A stretch of 64,000 bases of DNA from contig NZ_CP092417.1 in assembly GCF_023716865.1 (NCBI RefSeq), positions 3,078,001 through 3,142,000 on the forward strand, read 5' to 3'. Under the pieces are notes generated by a model. That model did no database searches. It was given only the letters and a program-made list of their open reading frames with translations, and was not told the DNA's origin. This stretch comes from Endozoicomonas sp. SCSIO W0465 (lineage in GTDB: Bacteria; Pseudomonadota; Gammaproteobacteria; Pseudomonadales; Endozoicomonadaceae). Below, piece after piece: positions 9,533 through 18,488 of this stretch; position 1 is the first letter of the stretch, and the number at the start of each line of letters is the position of its first letter. Made by a program: the position numbers and the translations under genes.

Positions 9533-11155
9533 TCAAGCTCTAAAGTTCTCAGGAATCAGGATCGTGTCTTCGGGAACATTGTTCGTGTGAGGGTAGTCCA
9601 GTGTGTAGTGCAAGCCGCGAGACTCTTTTCTGGCCAGGGCGCATTGAATGATCAGTTCAGATACCTGGGCAAGGTTACGAAGCTCTATCAAGTCATTACT
9701 GACCTTGAAATTGCTGTAGAACTCATGAATTTCAGATTGAAGTAACTCGACGCGATTCATAGCCCTCTGCAGCCGTTTCGTGGTGCGGACAATACCAACG
9801 TAGTCCCACATAAAACGGCGAAGTTCATCCCAGTTGTGAGAGATAACCACATTTTCATCGGAGTCTGTTACCTGGCTCTCATCCCAGTTCGGTAGCGAGG
9901 GTGGTTCCGGGTATTGATGAATGGTGTCGCTTATTATCCGGGCACAGCTTTTTGCTGTTACAAAGCACTCAAGCAGTGAATTGCTGGCCAGACGGTTAGC
10001 GCCATGCAGGCCGGTAAAGCTGCACTCGCCGACAGCAAAAAGGCCTTTTGTGTCTGTTTGACCGTTTTTATCAACCAGTATTCCACCACAGGTATAATGT
10101 GCCGCAGGAACAACAGGGATTGGGTCTCTGGTAATGTCGATGTCATAGCTTATGCAGCGTTCATAAATAGTTGGGAAATGTGAGCGAATGAACTCTGTAG
10201 GCTTATGGCTGATATCCAGGTAAATACAGTCTGACCCAAGGCGCTTCATTTCATGATCAATGGCCCGTGCAACAATATCTCTGGGAGCCAGCTCTGCCCT
10301 GTGATCGTAGTCTGGCATGAATCGGCTACCATCGGGGCGCTTGAGAAGGCCTCCTTCACCCCGAACGGCTTCTGAAATAAGGAATGACTTGGCATTTGGA
10401 TGATAGAGGCAAGTTGGGTGAAATTGATTAAATTCCATATTGGCAACCCGACAGCCCACCCGCCATGCCATGGCAATGCCGTCGCCGGATGCGCCATCTG
10501 TATTGCTGGTGTAAAGGTAGGTTTTGCTGGCTCCCCCGGAAGCAAGAACGGTACAACGAGCTTTGAATGCATGGACCTGGTCGGATACCAGATCGAGCAC
10601 ATAAACACCAACGCAGCGATGTTTGTTGTTGTCTATGCAATTTTCCAGTTTACTGTTGGTAATCAGGTCGATTGCCAGATGATGATCAAAAAGGTCAATG
10701 TTTGGCTTTAACTTTGCCCGTTCCAGTAATGTGTCTGAAATAGCCCGTCCAGTGGCGTCTGCGGAGTGAATGATTCTGCGAGAGCTGTGTCCCCCTTCTC
10801 GTGTCAGGTGGTAGTCGAAGGGCCGGTTTACACTATGATCCGGGGTGAATGGAACGCCCTTGCCTATCAGCCATTCAATGCACTCCCTGCCATTCTCAAC
10901 TATGTGCCGAACTGCTGCTTCGTCACATAGGCCAGCACCGGCAGTCAGAGTATCTTTAACATGCTGGTCGATATTGTCGCCTGTTCGGTCTAGTACCGCA
11001 GCCACACCACCCTGAGCCCAATAAGTTGAACCGGCGCTCAATGAGTCTTTGCTGAAAATGGCTATTTTGGCATGATCGGGCAACTGCAGTGCAGTTGTCA
11101 GTCCGGCTGCGCCAGAACCAATGATGATTACATCATAATTGCAGGGCTGTTGCAT
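9533..11155 (-). CDS. nadB: L-aspartate oxidase
   Basis: 540-aa FAD enzyme that oxidises L-aspartate to iminoaspartate, the first step of de novo NAD synthesis (with NadA). The N-terminal dinucleotide-binding motif GSGAAG is at residues 13-18. The succinate dehydrogenase/fumarate reductase flavoprotein hallmarks follow: REGGHSSRRIIH, the HPTCLYHPN block, and PAAHYTCGGI near the active site. The C-terminal helical domain (MWDYVGIVRTTKRL) is complete. Length matches the family (about 535-540). It is transcribed away from rpoE, the classical nadB/rpoE divergent pair of gammaproteobacteria. Confidence 0.97.
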   Translation of the reverse strand: MQQPCNYDVIIIGSGAAGLTTALQLPDHAKIAIFSKDSLSAGSTYWAQGGVAAVLDRTGDNIDQHVKDTLTAGAGLCDEAAVRHIVENGRECIEWLIGKGVPFTPDHSVNRPFDYHLTREGGHSSRRIIHSADATGRAISDTLLERAKLKPNIDLFDHHLAIDLITNSKLENCIDNNKHRCVGVYVLDLVSDQVHAFKARCTVLASGGASKTYLYTSNTDGASGDGIAMAWRVGCRVANMEFNQFHPTCLYHPNAKSFLISEAVRGEGGLLKRPDGSRFMPDYDHRAELAPRDIVARAIDHEMKRLGSDCIYLDISHKPTEFIRSHFPTIYERCISYDIDITRDPIPVVPAAHYTCGGILVDKNGQTDTKGLFAVGECSFTGLHGANRLASNSLLECFVTAKSCARIISDTIHQYPEPPSLPNWDESQVTDSDENVVISHNWDELRRFMWDYVGIVRTTKRLQRAMNRVELLQSEIHEFYSNFKVSNDLIELRNLAQVSELIIQCALARKESRGLHYTLDYPHTNNVPEDTILIPENFRA

Positions 11156-11732
11156 AAGGCTCCCCGGTTATCTGGTTACTCTTCTGACGTAATCTATCCA
11201 TCAATAAGCCATGGGAAAATTAATGCAGAGTGGCTTAATGTGCTAGCCTGTGAAACGGTAACTGTCTGGTAGTGACATAATACGTTATCACAAGGCTTGG
11301 CTTGGATATGATTAATTACAGTTGTAGCTCAAGTGCATTGGGCTAAAGAGGCTATTCTTCGGGTCGATGATAAGATTGCAGCTGATCTGAATTGAACCAA
11401 GAGGCCTGAGTTTGCTTGTTTGACAATTGTACTTTACTGAGCCAAGTCAACTATCTACTTTAGATTATACATATCTGGGTATTACGTTGAATGCGTTGTA
11501 GCTACTGTAGTGTCGTTAAAGTGCTAAAGATAAGATGTCAGTTTTCCAATATAATTACAGAACTCAGATAAACTGGGTTGTGGTGGACAAATACCCTTTA
11601 TAGTAAAAAATTGAAAATATCAGGAACTTTTCTTCATTTTGATGGTCTATATTACTGCGGTTGAGCTGAACCCTATATTGCACGATGGCACCATTTTTGG
11701 TACTTCTGCCATGCATGGGTGGAGATGCCTGA
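11156..11732. other. 577-bp divergent regulatory region between nadB and rpoE
   Basis: AT-rich, with no convincing ORF on either strand. It must hold the nadB promoter (minus strand) and the rpoE operon promoters (plus strand). A strong sigma-E-type promoter lies at 11623-11650. A weaker sigma-70-like pair (TTGTGG at 11578, TATAGT at 11599, spacing short) precedes it, and a TTGACA at 11420 has no good -10 partner. The long leader upstream of rpoE is typical of multi-promoter control of this operon. Confidence 0.6.
11623..11650 (+). promoter_or_regulatory. Sigma-E (RpoE/AlgU)-type autoregulatory promoter
   Basis: GGAACTT at 11623-11629, a 16-nt spacer, then TCTAT at 11646-11650. This matches the extracytoplasmic sigma-E consensus (GGAACTT, 15-16 nt, TCnnA) closely and lies about 80 bp upstream of the rpoE start codon, where autoregulated promoters of this operon are known in E. 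coli and Pseudomonas. Function is inferred from the match and position. Confidence 0.78.
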
Positions 11733-12320
11733 ATGGTTGATAGTCCGGACTCTGATCAGCAGTTGGTTGATCGTGTAAAGCAGGGTGACAAAAGAGCTTA
11801 TGATGTGTTGGTTATTAAATACCAACACCGCATTCTTGGGCTGGTTGGAGGTTATGTCAGTGACTTTCAAGAGGTTCAGGATGTTACGCAAGAGGCTTTT
11901 ATCAAAGCATATCGTGCGCTGGAGAAGTTTCGTGGGGATAGTTCTTTTTATACCTGGCTGTATCGTATCGCTGTAAACACGGCTAAAAATCACCTGGTAT
12001 CAAAAGGGCGAAGGCTTCCAGAGTCTGATATTGATGTTCATGATGCTGACTTTCTGGAAACAGCGACAACGTTGAGAGTCGTTGATACCCCTGAACGCAA
12101 CCTGTACTGTAATGAAATTGAGCAGGTCATTCATGATGTAATTCAGCGTTTACCCGATGAGCTGAGAACGGCGGTTATGTTGAGAGAGTTTGACGGTCTC
12201 AGTTATGAAGAAATCGCGGATGTCATGGACTGCCCGGTTGGAACTGTACGGTCCAGAATTTTCAGGGCCCGTGAAGCTATTGATCGTGAAATCAGACCGT
12301 TATTAGGGCAAAGTGGTTAA
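11733..12320 (+). CDS. rpoE: RNA polymerase sigma factor RpoE (AlgU)
   Basis: 195-aa ECF sigma factor directing RNA polymerase to envelope-stress promoters. Region 2 is clear (YQHRILGLVGGYVSDFQEVQ, DVTQEAFIKAYRALEKFRG, FYTWLYRIAVNTAKNHL), and region 4 ends in a helix-turn-helix (LSYEEIADVMDCPVGTVRSR). Length equals E. coli RpoE and AlgU (about 192-193). A GGTGGAG ribosome-binding site lies 9 nt upstream. It heads the rpoE-rseA-rseB-rseC-mucD cluster, so its regulators follow directly; the sigma-E promoter upstream implies positive autoregulation. Confidence 0.97.
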   Translation: MVDSPDSDQQLVDRVKQGDKRAYDVLVIKYQHRILGLVGGYVSDFQEVQDVTQEAFIKAYRALEKFRGDSSFYTWLYRIAVNTAKNHLVSKGRRLPESDIDVHDADFLETATTLRVVDTPERNLYCNEIEQVIHDVIQRLPDELRTAVMLREFDGLSYEEIADVMDCPVGTVRSRIFRAREAIDREIRPLLGQSG

Positions 12321-12379
12321 ACAAGGTTTAGTTCATGTTCGACAGCAAGATGATCGGCATGAATATCAGAGGTTTGTCT

Positions 12380-13084
12380 ATGGGTGAAAAGGGTTCTCAA
12401 CACAGCGCCAGAGAACAATTGAAAGAATCTTTATCAGTTTCTCTGGATGGGCAGGCCAGTGATCTCGAATTGCGTCGTGTGATTGACAGCATAGGCAGAG
12501 ACGATGACCTGCGAACACTTGCGAGTCGCTATCAGCTGATCGGCGAGACACTGCGTGGAAAAAGCAGTAAATTTGCCAAGGTTGATATTTCCAAGGGGGT
12601 TATGGCTGCCCTGGAACAGGAGGAAGTCGATAATGCCTGCTCGCAGAATGTACGCAGATCAGGTGGTTCTTCTGAGAATGGACCCGGGACGAGTCACTTT
12701 ATTTCGGATGTGTGGGCTTCTTTGGGTAAGGTTGCTGTGGCAGCATCTGTGGCTTTTGCCGTTGTTATCGGGGTCAGAAACAGCAACCAGTCTCCTGATT
12801 TGCAGGTTCTGGCTGAAAATGAACCAGCTACCCTGACTCAGCCAGTTCAGTTGGCACAATCAGGTCAAAACGATTATGGTGTATCGGGTATTCGTGCCGG
12901 GTATCACTCTAAGCAGCATGACAGTATTACACCTGAACAACTTGCCTATGCGCAGAACCTTGCTGATAGGGCAACCAGAGAGCGCTTTCATGCATATGCA
13001 CTTCAGCATGCAGAGCTTTCTGCAATGGGAAGTGGCCAGAGTATTTTGTCATTTGCCAGATTGACCAGTTTTGACAACCAATAA
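12380..13084 (+). CDS. rseA: Anti-sigma-E factor RseA (MucA)
   Basis: Single-pass inner-membrane protein that sequesters RpoE until cleaved by DegS- and RseP-type proteases. The N-terminal cytoplasmic sigma-binding domain shows the family pattern (REQLKESLSVSLDGQASDLE, then DLRTLASRYQLIGETLRG). A hydrophobic helix (VAVAASVAFAVVIGV) follows, then a periplasmic tail with the QHAELSAMGSGQS region typical of MucA. Start choice: ATG 12380 has AGAGG 8 nt upstream and gives an N-terminus close to MucA; ATG 12335 or 12356 would add 8-15 residues. Only 4 nt separate its stop from rseB. Confidence 0.92.
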   Translation: MGEKGSQHSAREQLKESLSVSLDGQASDLELRRVIDSIGRDDDLRTLASRYQLIGETLRGKSSKFAKVDISKGVMAALEQEEVDNACSQNVRRSGGSSENGPGTSHFISDVWASLGKVAVAASVAFAVVIGVRNSNQSPDLQVLAENEPATLTQPVQLAQSGQNDYGVSGIRAGYHSKQHDSITPEQLAYAQNLADRATRERFHAYALQHAELSAMGSGQSILSFARLTSFDNQ

Positions 13085-13088
13085 ATTT

Positions 13089-14111
13089 ATGAAACAGATG
13101 CAATGGATTCCCAGAAAGCTGCTGGTTAATTGTTTTTTTGTCAGTAGCTTTTTGTATGCTGGCTTATTGTATGCAGAGGCGTCATCAGATGCTGGTTACC
13201 TTCTTGAAAGAATGGCAGCTTCCTCCAAAAAATTGAGTTTTCAGGGAGAATTTGTTTATCAGCAGGGAGCGCAGCTTCATACACTGAGTATCATTCATCA
13301 AGCTGAAAGTCAGAAAATATTGGAAAAGGAACGTATTCTGTATCTTGATGGTGCTCCCCGTGAAGTAATACGGTCTGGGCAAGAGCTCTTCTTTTCCAGT
13401 TACAACGAAGGGGTCACGAAGTTTCAGCATGGCTCATTAATGCCCGTAATAAACAAGTTTCAGTCAGGTATATCTGACAATTTCTACGACTTGAAAATTG
13501 TTGGTATTGACCGTGTTGCCGGGCGAGAAGCCATCTTGTTGCTTGTGTTGCCGAAAGATCGTTTCCGGTATGGGTATCAGTTATGGCTTGATCGAGAGAC
13601 TTCACTTTTACTTAAATCAGTGCTGGTCGATGATCAGGGTAAAATTATTGAGCGACTGCAGTTCACTTCTCTGAGTGTTGGTCAGCTGTCAGATGATGTT
13701 TTGGCGCTTCTGGACCATAAACCCTCCAGGATCGATGAAACTATCCACATAAAAAGCAATCGGGTTAAAGAGCATTCAAAGGAGCTCGGTATGCCAGCAG
13801 GGTGGGAGACGGGCTGGTTGCCAGATGGCTTTGTGTTGGAAAATAGCAGTATCCGTCCTTCTCCGGTAAGTCAACATGATGTTGACGCTTTGATTTTTTC
13901 TGATGGAATTGCCACTTTCTCTGTTTTTGTTGAGCAGGATGATACTCGGGTGCTCAGTCAGGCATCTGAAAAAATCGGCGCGCTTTCGGCGGTTTCAAAG
14001 ATTTACAGAGAGGGTAGTCAGTACTTCCATGTCACGGTTGTTGGTGATATTCCTTTGGGTGCGGCAGAGCGGGTAGCTGTATCTGTTCGTCCGGTAAAAA
14101 GTAAGCCATGA
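13089..14111 (+). CDS. rseB: Periplasmic sigma-E regulator RseB (MucB)
   Basis: 340-aa exported protein that binds the periplasmic part of RseA and shields it from proteolysis; in E. coli it senses mislocalised LPS and lipoproteins. A signal peptide is visible (RKLLVNCFFVSSFLYAGLLYAEA). The MucB/RseB lipoprotein-sensing domain follows (LLERMAASSKKLSFQGEFVY), with the GREAILLLVLPKDRFRYGYQLWLD segment, then the C-terminal domain (GMPAGWETGWLPDGF). The ATG at 13089 lies 4 nt after the rseA stop, tighter than the TTG at 13071. Confidence 0.93.
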   Translation: MKQMQWIPRKLLVNCFFVSSFLYAGLLYAEASSDAGYLLERMAASSKKLSFQGEFVYQQGAQLHTLSIIHQAESQKILEKERILYLDGAPREVIRSGQELFFSSYNEGVTKFQHGSLMPVINKFQSGISDNFYDLKIVGIDRVAGREAILLLVLPKDRFRYGYQLWLDRETSLLLKSVLVDDQGKIIERLQFTSLSVGQLSDDVLALLDHKPSRIDETIHIKSNRVKEHSKELGMPAGWETGWLPDGFVLENSSIRPSPVSQHDVDALIFSDGIATFSVFVEQDDTRVLSQASEKIGALSAVSKIYREGSQYFHVTVVGDIPLGAAERVAVSVRPVKSKP

Positions 14112-14197
14112 TGTAATGATCAAGTAAGTTTGCTGGACTTGAAGGCTGGTTTTTTTTTTATTATTTCGTTACAAATCTGTATCAGGCTTGCAGGAAT

Positions 14198-14680
14198 ATG
14201 ATAGAAGAGCAGGGACGAGTTGTGGCTGTTGAGAGTGACTTTGTCTGGGTTGAAACAATCAGGCAATCCAGCTGTTCAAGCTGCAGTGCTCAAAACGGTT
14301 GTGGGCAGCATCTCTCCGAAAAGTACCGGGCCGACACATCTTTTTCATATATCAAGGCAATCAGTCCCTGGGTTGTGAAAGAGGGTGACAGGGTCGTGGT
14401 TGGTATACCTGAAGGCTCACTGTTAAAGGCTTCTTTTCTGATTTATCTTTTCCCGCTGCTACTTATGATGGCGGGTATCTGGTTGTCTTCTGTAATGGGA
14501 TTTGCAGATTGGCTGCTGCTTCTCTCAGCTGGTTTACTCCTTGTTTGTGGCTTTGGTGCAGTAAGATTATTTTGCAATGGATCTGCAGATATGTGTCGGG
14601 TTGATGTGGTAAGGGTATTGCCATCTGAAACATTGAACTTATCAGGCAGGTCCTTCAGACAAAAGCTTTCTTCCTTCTGA
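14198..14680 (+). CDS. rseC: SoxR-reducing/sigma-E regulatory protein RseC (MucC)
   Basis: 160-aa inner-membrane protein of the RseC/MucC family, linked to sigma-E control and to the Rsx/SoxR reducing system. The N-terminal cytoplasmic part carries the family Cys cluster CSSCSAQNGC, and two adjacent membrane helices follow (about 71-93 and 97-115). Length is typical (about 150-160). It stands fourth in the rpoE cluster, 86 bp after rseB; a T10 run in that gap has no stem before it. Confidence 0.9.
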   Translation: MIEEQGRVVAVESDFVWVETIRQSSCSSCSAQNGCGQHLSEKYRADTSFSYIKAISPWVVKEGDRVVVGIPEGSLLKASFLIYLFPLLLMMAGIWLSSVMGFADWLLLLSAGLLLVCGFGAVRLFCNGSADMCRVDVVRVLPSETLNLSGRSFRQKLSSF

Positions 14681-14777
14681 TTTTTTATCGCTTTATTTCT
14701 GATGGTAAGCAAGTTTGCATGGTTAATCTGATGCTGCCGGAGCGGAATCGGCTCTTCATCGCGTAATTATAAACAGT

Positions 14778-14801
14778 ACCACAGGATTGTATGACTGTGG
14801 T
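14778..14801 (+). other. Hairpin in the mucD 5' region
   Basis: 7-bp perfect stem ACCACAG / CTGTGGT with a 10-nt loop, ending 39 nt before the mucD start codon. It could be an operator or mRNA leader structure; the sequence alone does not say which. Confidence 0.3.
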
Positions 14802-14840
14802 GTATATATTCAAAAGTCAAATGCTGGAGAAAACATATTT

Positions 14841-16283
14841 ATGAGTAGGGTGTTGTTTCTCTTCAAAAAGTCATTTTATAACGTTGGGTTTTCCCTGTTT
14901 TTGTTTTATCTGACAATGGCAAATGCTTCCGCCAGGGATTCCGGATTGCCAGATTTTGCGACATTGTTTGAACAGGCGTCTCCAGCGGTAGTTAACATCA
15001 GTACTCTGGCCACGCCAAAAGCGAGACAGCCGATGTACGGGACTGGAGGAGAGGAGATTCCTGAAATTTTCCGCCGTTATTTTGGTATACCACTGCCTGA
15101 TGAAAACCATTCCGGGCGTTCCCAAACAATGTCTCTTGGTTCTGGTTTTATTATCTCATCAGATGGTTACATCCTGACAAATAATCATGTTATCGATGGC
15201 GCTGATCAGATCATTGTCAGACTCAGCGATAGGAGTGAACGTTCTGCTGAATTAATAGGTGCAGATAAACGTTCGGATCTGGCACTGTTAAAAATTAAAA
15301 GCGACCGGACTCTTCCGGTAGTGAGGCTCGGTGATTCCGAGAGTGTTAAGCCTGGTCAATGGGTAGCGGCAATTGGGTCGCCTTTTAACTTTGAATATTC
15401 AATTACCAAAGGCATTGTCAGCGCTCTGAACAGAAGCCTGCCCAGCGATTCATATGTGCCATTTGTTCAAACCGATGTGCCTATCAATCCGGGTAACTCG
15501 GGTGGACCGCTGTTTAATATGAATGGCGAGGTAATTGGCATTAATTCCCAGATTTTTACCCGCTCTGGCGGCTTTATGGGGCTTTCATTTGCCATACCTG
15601 TTGATCATGTCATGTGGGCTGTTGATCAACTGAAAGATAAGGGCTACGTCACCCGAGGGTGGCTGGGTGTTGCCATCCAGGATGTGGATCGTGATCTTGC
15701 AGAGTCATTTGGTCTGGAAAAGCCAATGGGGGCCCTGATCAGTCAGGTGGTTCCCGGTGGGCCCGCTGATAAGGCAAGGCTGCATCCCGGGGACATAATT
15801 GTAAGCTTTAATGAAAGGGCTATCAGTAGTTCAGGCGTGTTGCCAATGTCGGTGGGTGTGATAAGGCCGGGTGAAAAAGCAAAACTCGAATATATCCGTA
15901 ATGGTAAGCGCAAGGTCGTCGATGTTGAGGTAGGCCAACTACCGGATGAGAGTAATGCCGGTTCTGAACGAAAGGGAGATAGTATTGCTTCCGATAAAAA
16001 TCCTTTAGGTGTTCAAGTTGCTGAGCTCGATGAGAATTATCGCAGTAAACTGCGTCTTGACGAGGATGTTCAGGGCTTGGTTGTGATTGGAGTTAACCGA
16101 GGGGCTGGTCGTTCTATCGGGTTGCGACAGGGCGATGTTATCACCGACCTTAATAATCGAAGTGTGACTACGGTGGCAGAATTTAACAAAGTGGTCACCA
16201 AACTGCCCAGAAATCGCTCGATTTCAATGCGGGTCATTCGAGGTGGGAACCCCGGCTACATCACCTTCCGGTTACAGGAGTAA
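14841..16283 (+). CDS. mucD: Periplasmic serine protease MucD (Do/HtrA family)
   Basis: 480-aa HtrA-type protease/chaperone for misfolded envelope proteins; in Pseudomonas MucD acts against the AlgU response. It has a signal peptide ending ANASA, a trypsin-like domain with the triad His116 (TNNHVIDG), Asp146 (RSDLALL) and Ser220 (GNSGGPL), and two PDZ domains (about 275-365 and 390-475). The track start at 14787 would place 18 hydrophilic residues before the signal peptide; ATG 14841 has GGAGA upstream and gives a proper leader. It is the last gene before a strong terminator. Confidence 0.95.
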   Translation: MSRVLFLFKKSFYNVGFSLFLFYLTMANASARDSGLPDFATLFEQASPAVVNISTLATPKARQPMYGTGGEEIPEIFRRYFGIPLPDENHSGRSQTMSLGSGFIISSDGYILTNNHVIDGADQIIVRLSDRSERSAELIGADKRSDLALLKIKSDRTLPVVRLGDSESVKPGQWVAAIGSPFNFEYSITKGIVSALNRSLPSDSYVPFVQTDVPINPGNSGGPLFNMNGEVIGINSQIFTRSGGFMGLSFAIPVDHVMWAVDQLKDKGYVTRGWLGVAIQDVDRDLAESFGLEKPMGALISQVVPGGPADKARLHPGDIIVSFNERAISSSGVLPMSVGVIRPGEKAKLEYIRNGKRKVVDVEVGQLPDESNAGSERKGDSIASDKNPLGVQVAELDENYRSKLRLDEDVQGLVVIGVNRGAGRSIGLRQGDVITDLNNRSVTTVAEFNKVVTKLPRNRSISMRVIRGGNPGYITFRLQE

Positions 16284-16480
16284 TCAAATGGTAGTTAGCG
16301 CAGTATATGACCATGGAGTACTCTGCCGACATGTTATAGAATAGTGTGGAATTATTTATGCGGATCGGTCGCGCTTTAATTGCTGCCGGAGTTATAGCCA
16401 TAGGCTGAACAGAAGTAATTCTTGCCGTTCAACAGTCGGCAGCAGCGGCCCGGTCTGCAGGTCAACTCTCCAGTTCAAGA

Positions 16481-16510
16481 CAGTCCCCGCGATGGCGGGG
16501 ACTGTTTTTT
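16481..16510 (+). terminator. Strong rho-independent terminator/attenuator just upstream of lepA
   Basis: Perfect 10-bp GC-rich stem (CAGTCCCCGC / GCGGGGACTG) with a GATG loop followed directly by six T. It should end the rpoE-mucD transcript. It lies only 26 nt before the lepA GTG, leaving almost no room for a separate promoter and leader. Confidence 0.92.
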
Positions 16511-16536
16511 GTGACGTTTTTACAGTAGATGCTATC

Positions 16537-18336
16537 GTGAGCGACTTAAGCTTAATCAGGAATTTTTCCATCATTGCCCATATTGACCATGGGAAATCAA
16601 CCCTGGCTGACCGTTTTATCCAAACCTGTGGCGGGCTCAGTGATCGTGAAATGCAGGCTCAGGTGCTTGATTCCATGGAGCTTGAGCGTGAGCGTGGAAT
16701 CACGATCAAGGCGCAGAGTGTTACGCTGGATTATCATGCAAAGAATGGTAATACCTATCAGCTGAATTTCATTGATACACCGGGACATGTGGACTTTTCG
16801 TATGAAGTTTCGCGCTCTCTGGCTGCCTGTGAAGGTGCGTTGCTGGTGGTTGATGCGGCTCAGGGCGTAGAGGCACAGTCCGTTGCTAACTGCTATACAG
16901 CCATAGAGCAAGGGTTGGAAGTTATGCCGGTGCTTAATAAAATGGATCTCCCTCAGGCAGAGCCTGATCGGGTCTCTCAGGAGATCGAAGAGATTATCGG
17001 TATTGACGCCACAGATGCCGTCCGTTGCTCTGCTAAAAGTGGTCTGGGGATTGAAGATGTCCTTGAGCGACTTGTATCAACCATTCCGGCCCCTGAAGGA
17101 GATATCAATGGGCCACTGCAAGCACTGATTATCGATTCCTGGTTTGATAACTATCTGGGTGTAGTCTCTCTTGTGCGGGTTAAAAATGGTACGTTGCGCA
17201 AAGGGGAAAAGATTATCGTTAAATCCACCAGGCAGTCACATGTGGTGGATAATGTGGGTATTTTTACGCCAAAGCGGACGCCCACCGGAGTGCTTAAAGC
17301 CGGCGAGGTTGGTTATGTGGTTGCCGGTATCAAGGATATCCATGGTGCACCCGTAGGTGACACTCTGACTCACCTGAAAACTCAGGACGTCGAGGCACTG
17401 CCAGGCTTTAAACATGTTAAGCCGCAGGTCTATGCAGGATTGTTCCCGGTCAGTGCAGATGACTTTGAAGATTTTCGTGATGCGCTGGAAAAACTGAGCC
17501 TGAATGATGCTTCTCTGTTTTATGAACCGGAGAGCAGTGACGCGCTGGGCTTTGGTTTCCGTTGTGGCTTCCTGGGCATGCTGCATATGGAGATTATCCA
17601 GGAGCGACTTGAGCGGGAATATGATCTGGACCTGATTACCACTGCACCGACAGTAATCTATGAGTGCCATATGAAGAATGGCAATGTGGTGGAAGTTGAT
17701 AATCCTTCCAGATTACCAGACCCTGCGGGTATTGATGAAATTCGCGAACCCATCTCCCGGGCAAATATTCTGGTGCCCCAGGAATACCTTGGCAATGTGA
17801 TTTCTCTCTGTGTTGAAAAGCGTGGTGTCCAAAAAGATATGCAGTTCACCGGTGGTCAGGTTTCGCTCACCTACGATATTCCGATGAACGAGGTGGTTCT
17901 GGACTTTTTCGATCGACTGAAATCGGTGAGCAGGGGCTTTGCCTCTCTGGACTACTCTTTTGATCGTTTTGAAACCGCCAAAATGGTTCGGGTGGACATT
18001 CTGATCAATGGTGAAAAAGTGGATGCGCTGGCCGTTATAGTACATAAGGATCACGCCGTTTCCCGTGGACGGGTTCTGACTGAAAAAATGAAAGAGATCA
18101 TTCATCGTCAGATGTTTGATGTTGCCATTCAGGCTGCCATCGGTGGGCAGATTATTGCCCGGACAACGGTAAAAGCCCTAAGAAAGAACGTCACTGCCAA
18201 ATGCTATGGCGGTGACGTGAGCCGCAAGCGTAAACTATTGGAAAAACAGAAGGCAGGTAAGAAACGGATGAAGCAGGTTGGGCGTGTGGAAATTCCGCAG
18301 GAGGCTTTCCTGGCCGTTCTAAAGGTCGACAAGTAA
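16537..18336 (+). CDS. lepA: Elongation factor 4 (LepA), ribosomal back-translocase GTPase
   Basis: 599-aa translational GTPase associated with ribosome function and assembly under ionic stress. G1 AHIDHGKST is at 14-22, followed by DTPGHVDF and NKMD; the EF-G-like domains and the LepA-specific C-terminal domain (KNVTAKCYGGDVSRKRKLL) are complete. The start is set by homology: LepA proteins begin SDLSLIRNFSIIAHIDHGKS, which follows GTG at 16537. An in-frame ATG at 16492 would begin inside the terminator hairpin. The ribosome-binding site is weak. lepB follows after 152 bp. Confidence 0.96.
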   Translation: MSDLSLIRNFSIIAHIDHGKSTLADRFIQTCGGLSDREMQAQVLDSMELERERGITIKAQSVTLDYHAKNGNTYQLNFIDTPGHVDFSYEVSRSLAACEGALLVVDAAQGVEAQSVANCYTAIEQGLEVMPVLNKMDLPQAEPDRVSQEIEEIIGIDATDAVRCSAKSGLGIEDVLERLVSTIPAPEGDINGPLQALIIDSWFDNYLGVVSLVRVKNGTLRKGEKIIVKSTRQSHVVDNVGIFTPKRTPTGVLKAGEVGYVVAGIKDIHGAPVGDTLTHLKTQDVEALPGFKHVKPQVYAGLFPVSADDFEDFRDALEKLSLNDASLFYEPESSDALGFGFRCGFLGMLHMEIIQERLEREYDLDLITTAPTVIYECHMKNGNVVEVDNPSRLPDPAGIDEIREPISRANILVPQEYLGNVISLCVEKRGVQKDMQFTGGQVSLTYDIPMNEVVLDFFDRLKSVSRGFASLDYSFDRFETAKMVRVDILINGEKVDALAVIVHKDHAVSRGRVLTEKMKEIIHRQMFDVAIQAAIGGQIIARTTVKALRKNVTAKCYGGDVSRKRKLLEKQKAGKKRMKQVGRVEIPQEAFLAVLKVDK

Positions 18337-18488
18337 TTTACCATAGATTACAAATAACCTACTGTTGGTTAACACCATGAGCCAGGTAGCTGGCTTATTG
18401 CGTACCGGGAAACGCTCACTTTGGATGTCGTAGTGCAGTTTTACCGATTTGTTCAGGTCAGATAAAACAGGTTTAGAGAAAAACAGCC

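Noticed and set aside
14150..14165. T10 run after rseB as a terminator
   Set aside because: No GC-rich stem directly precedes it, and rseC follows in the same operon.
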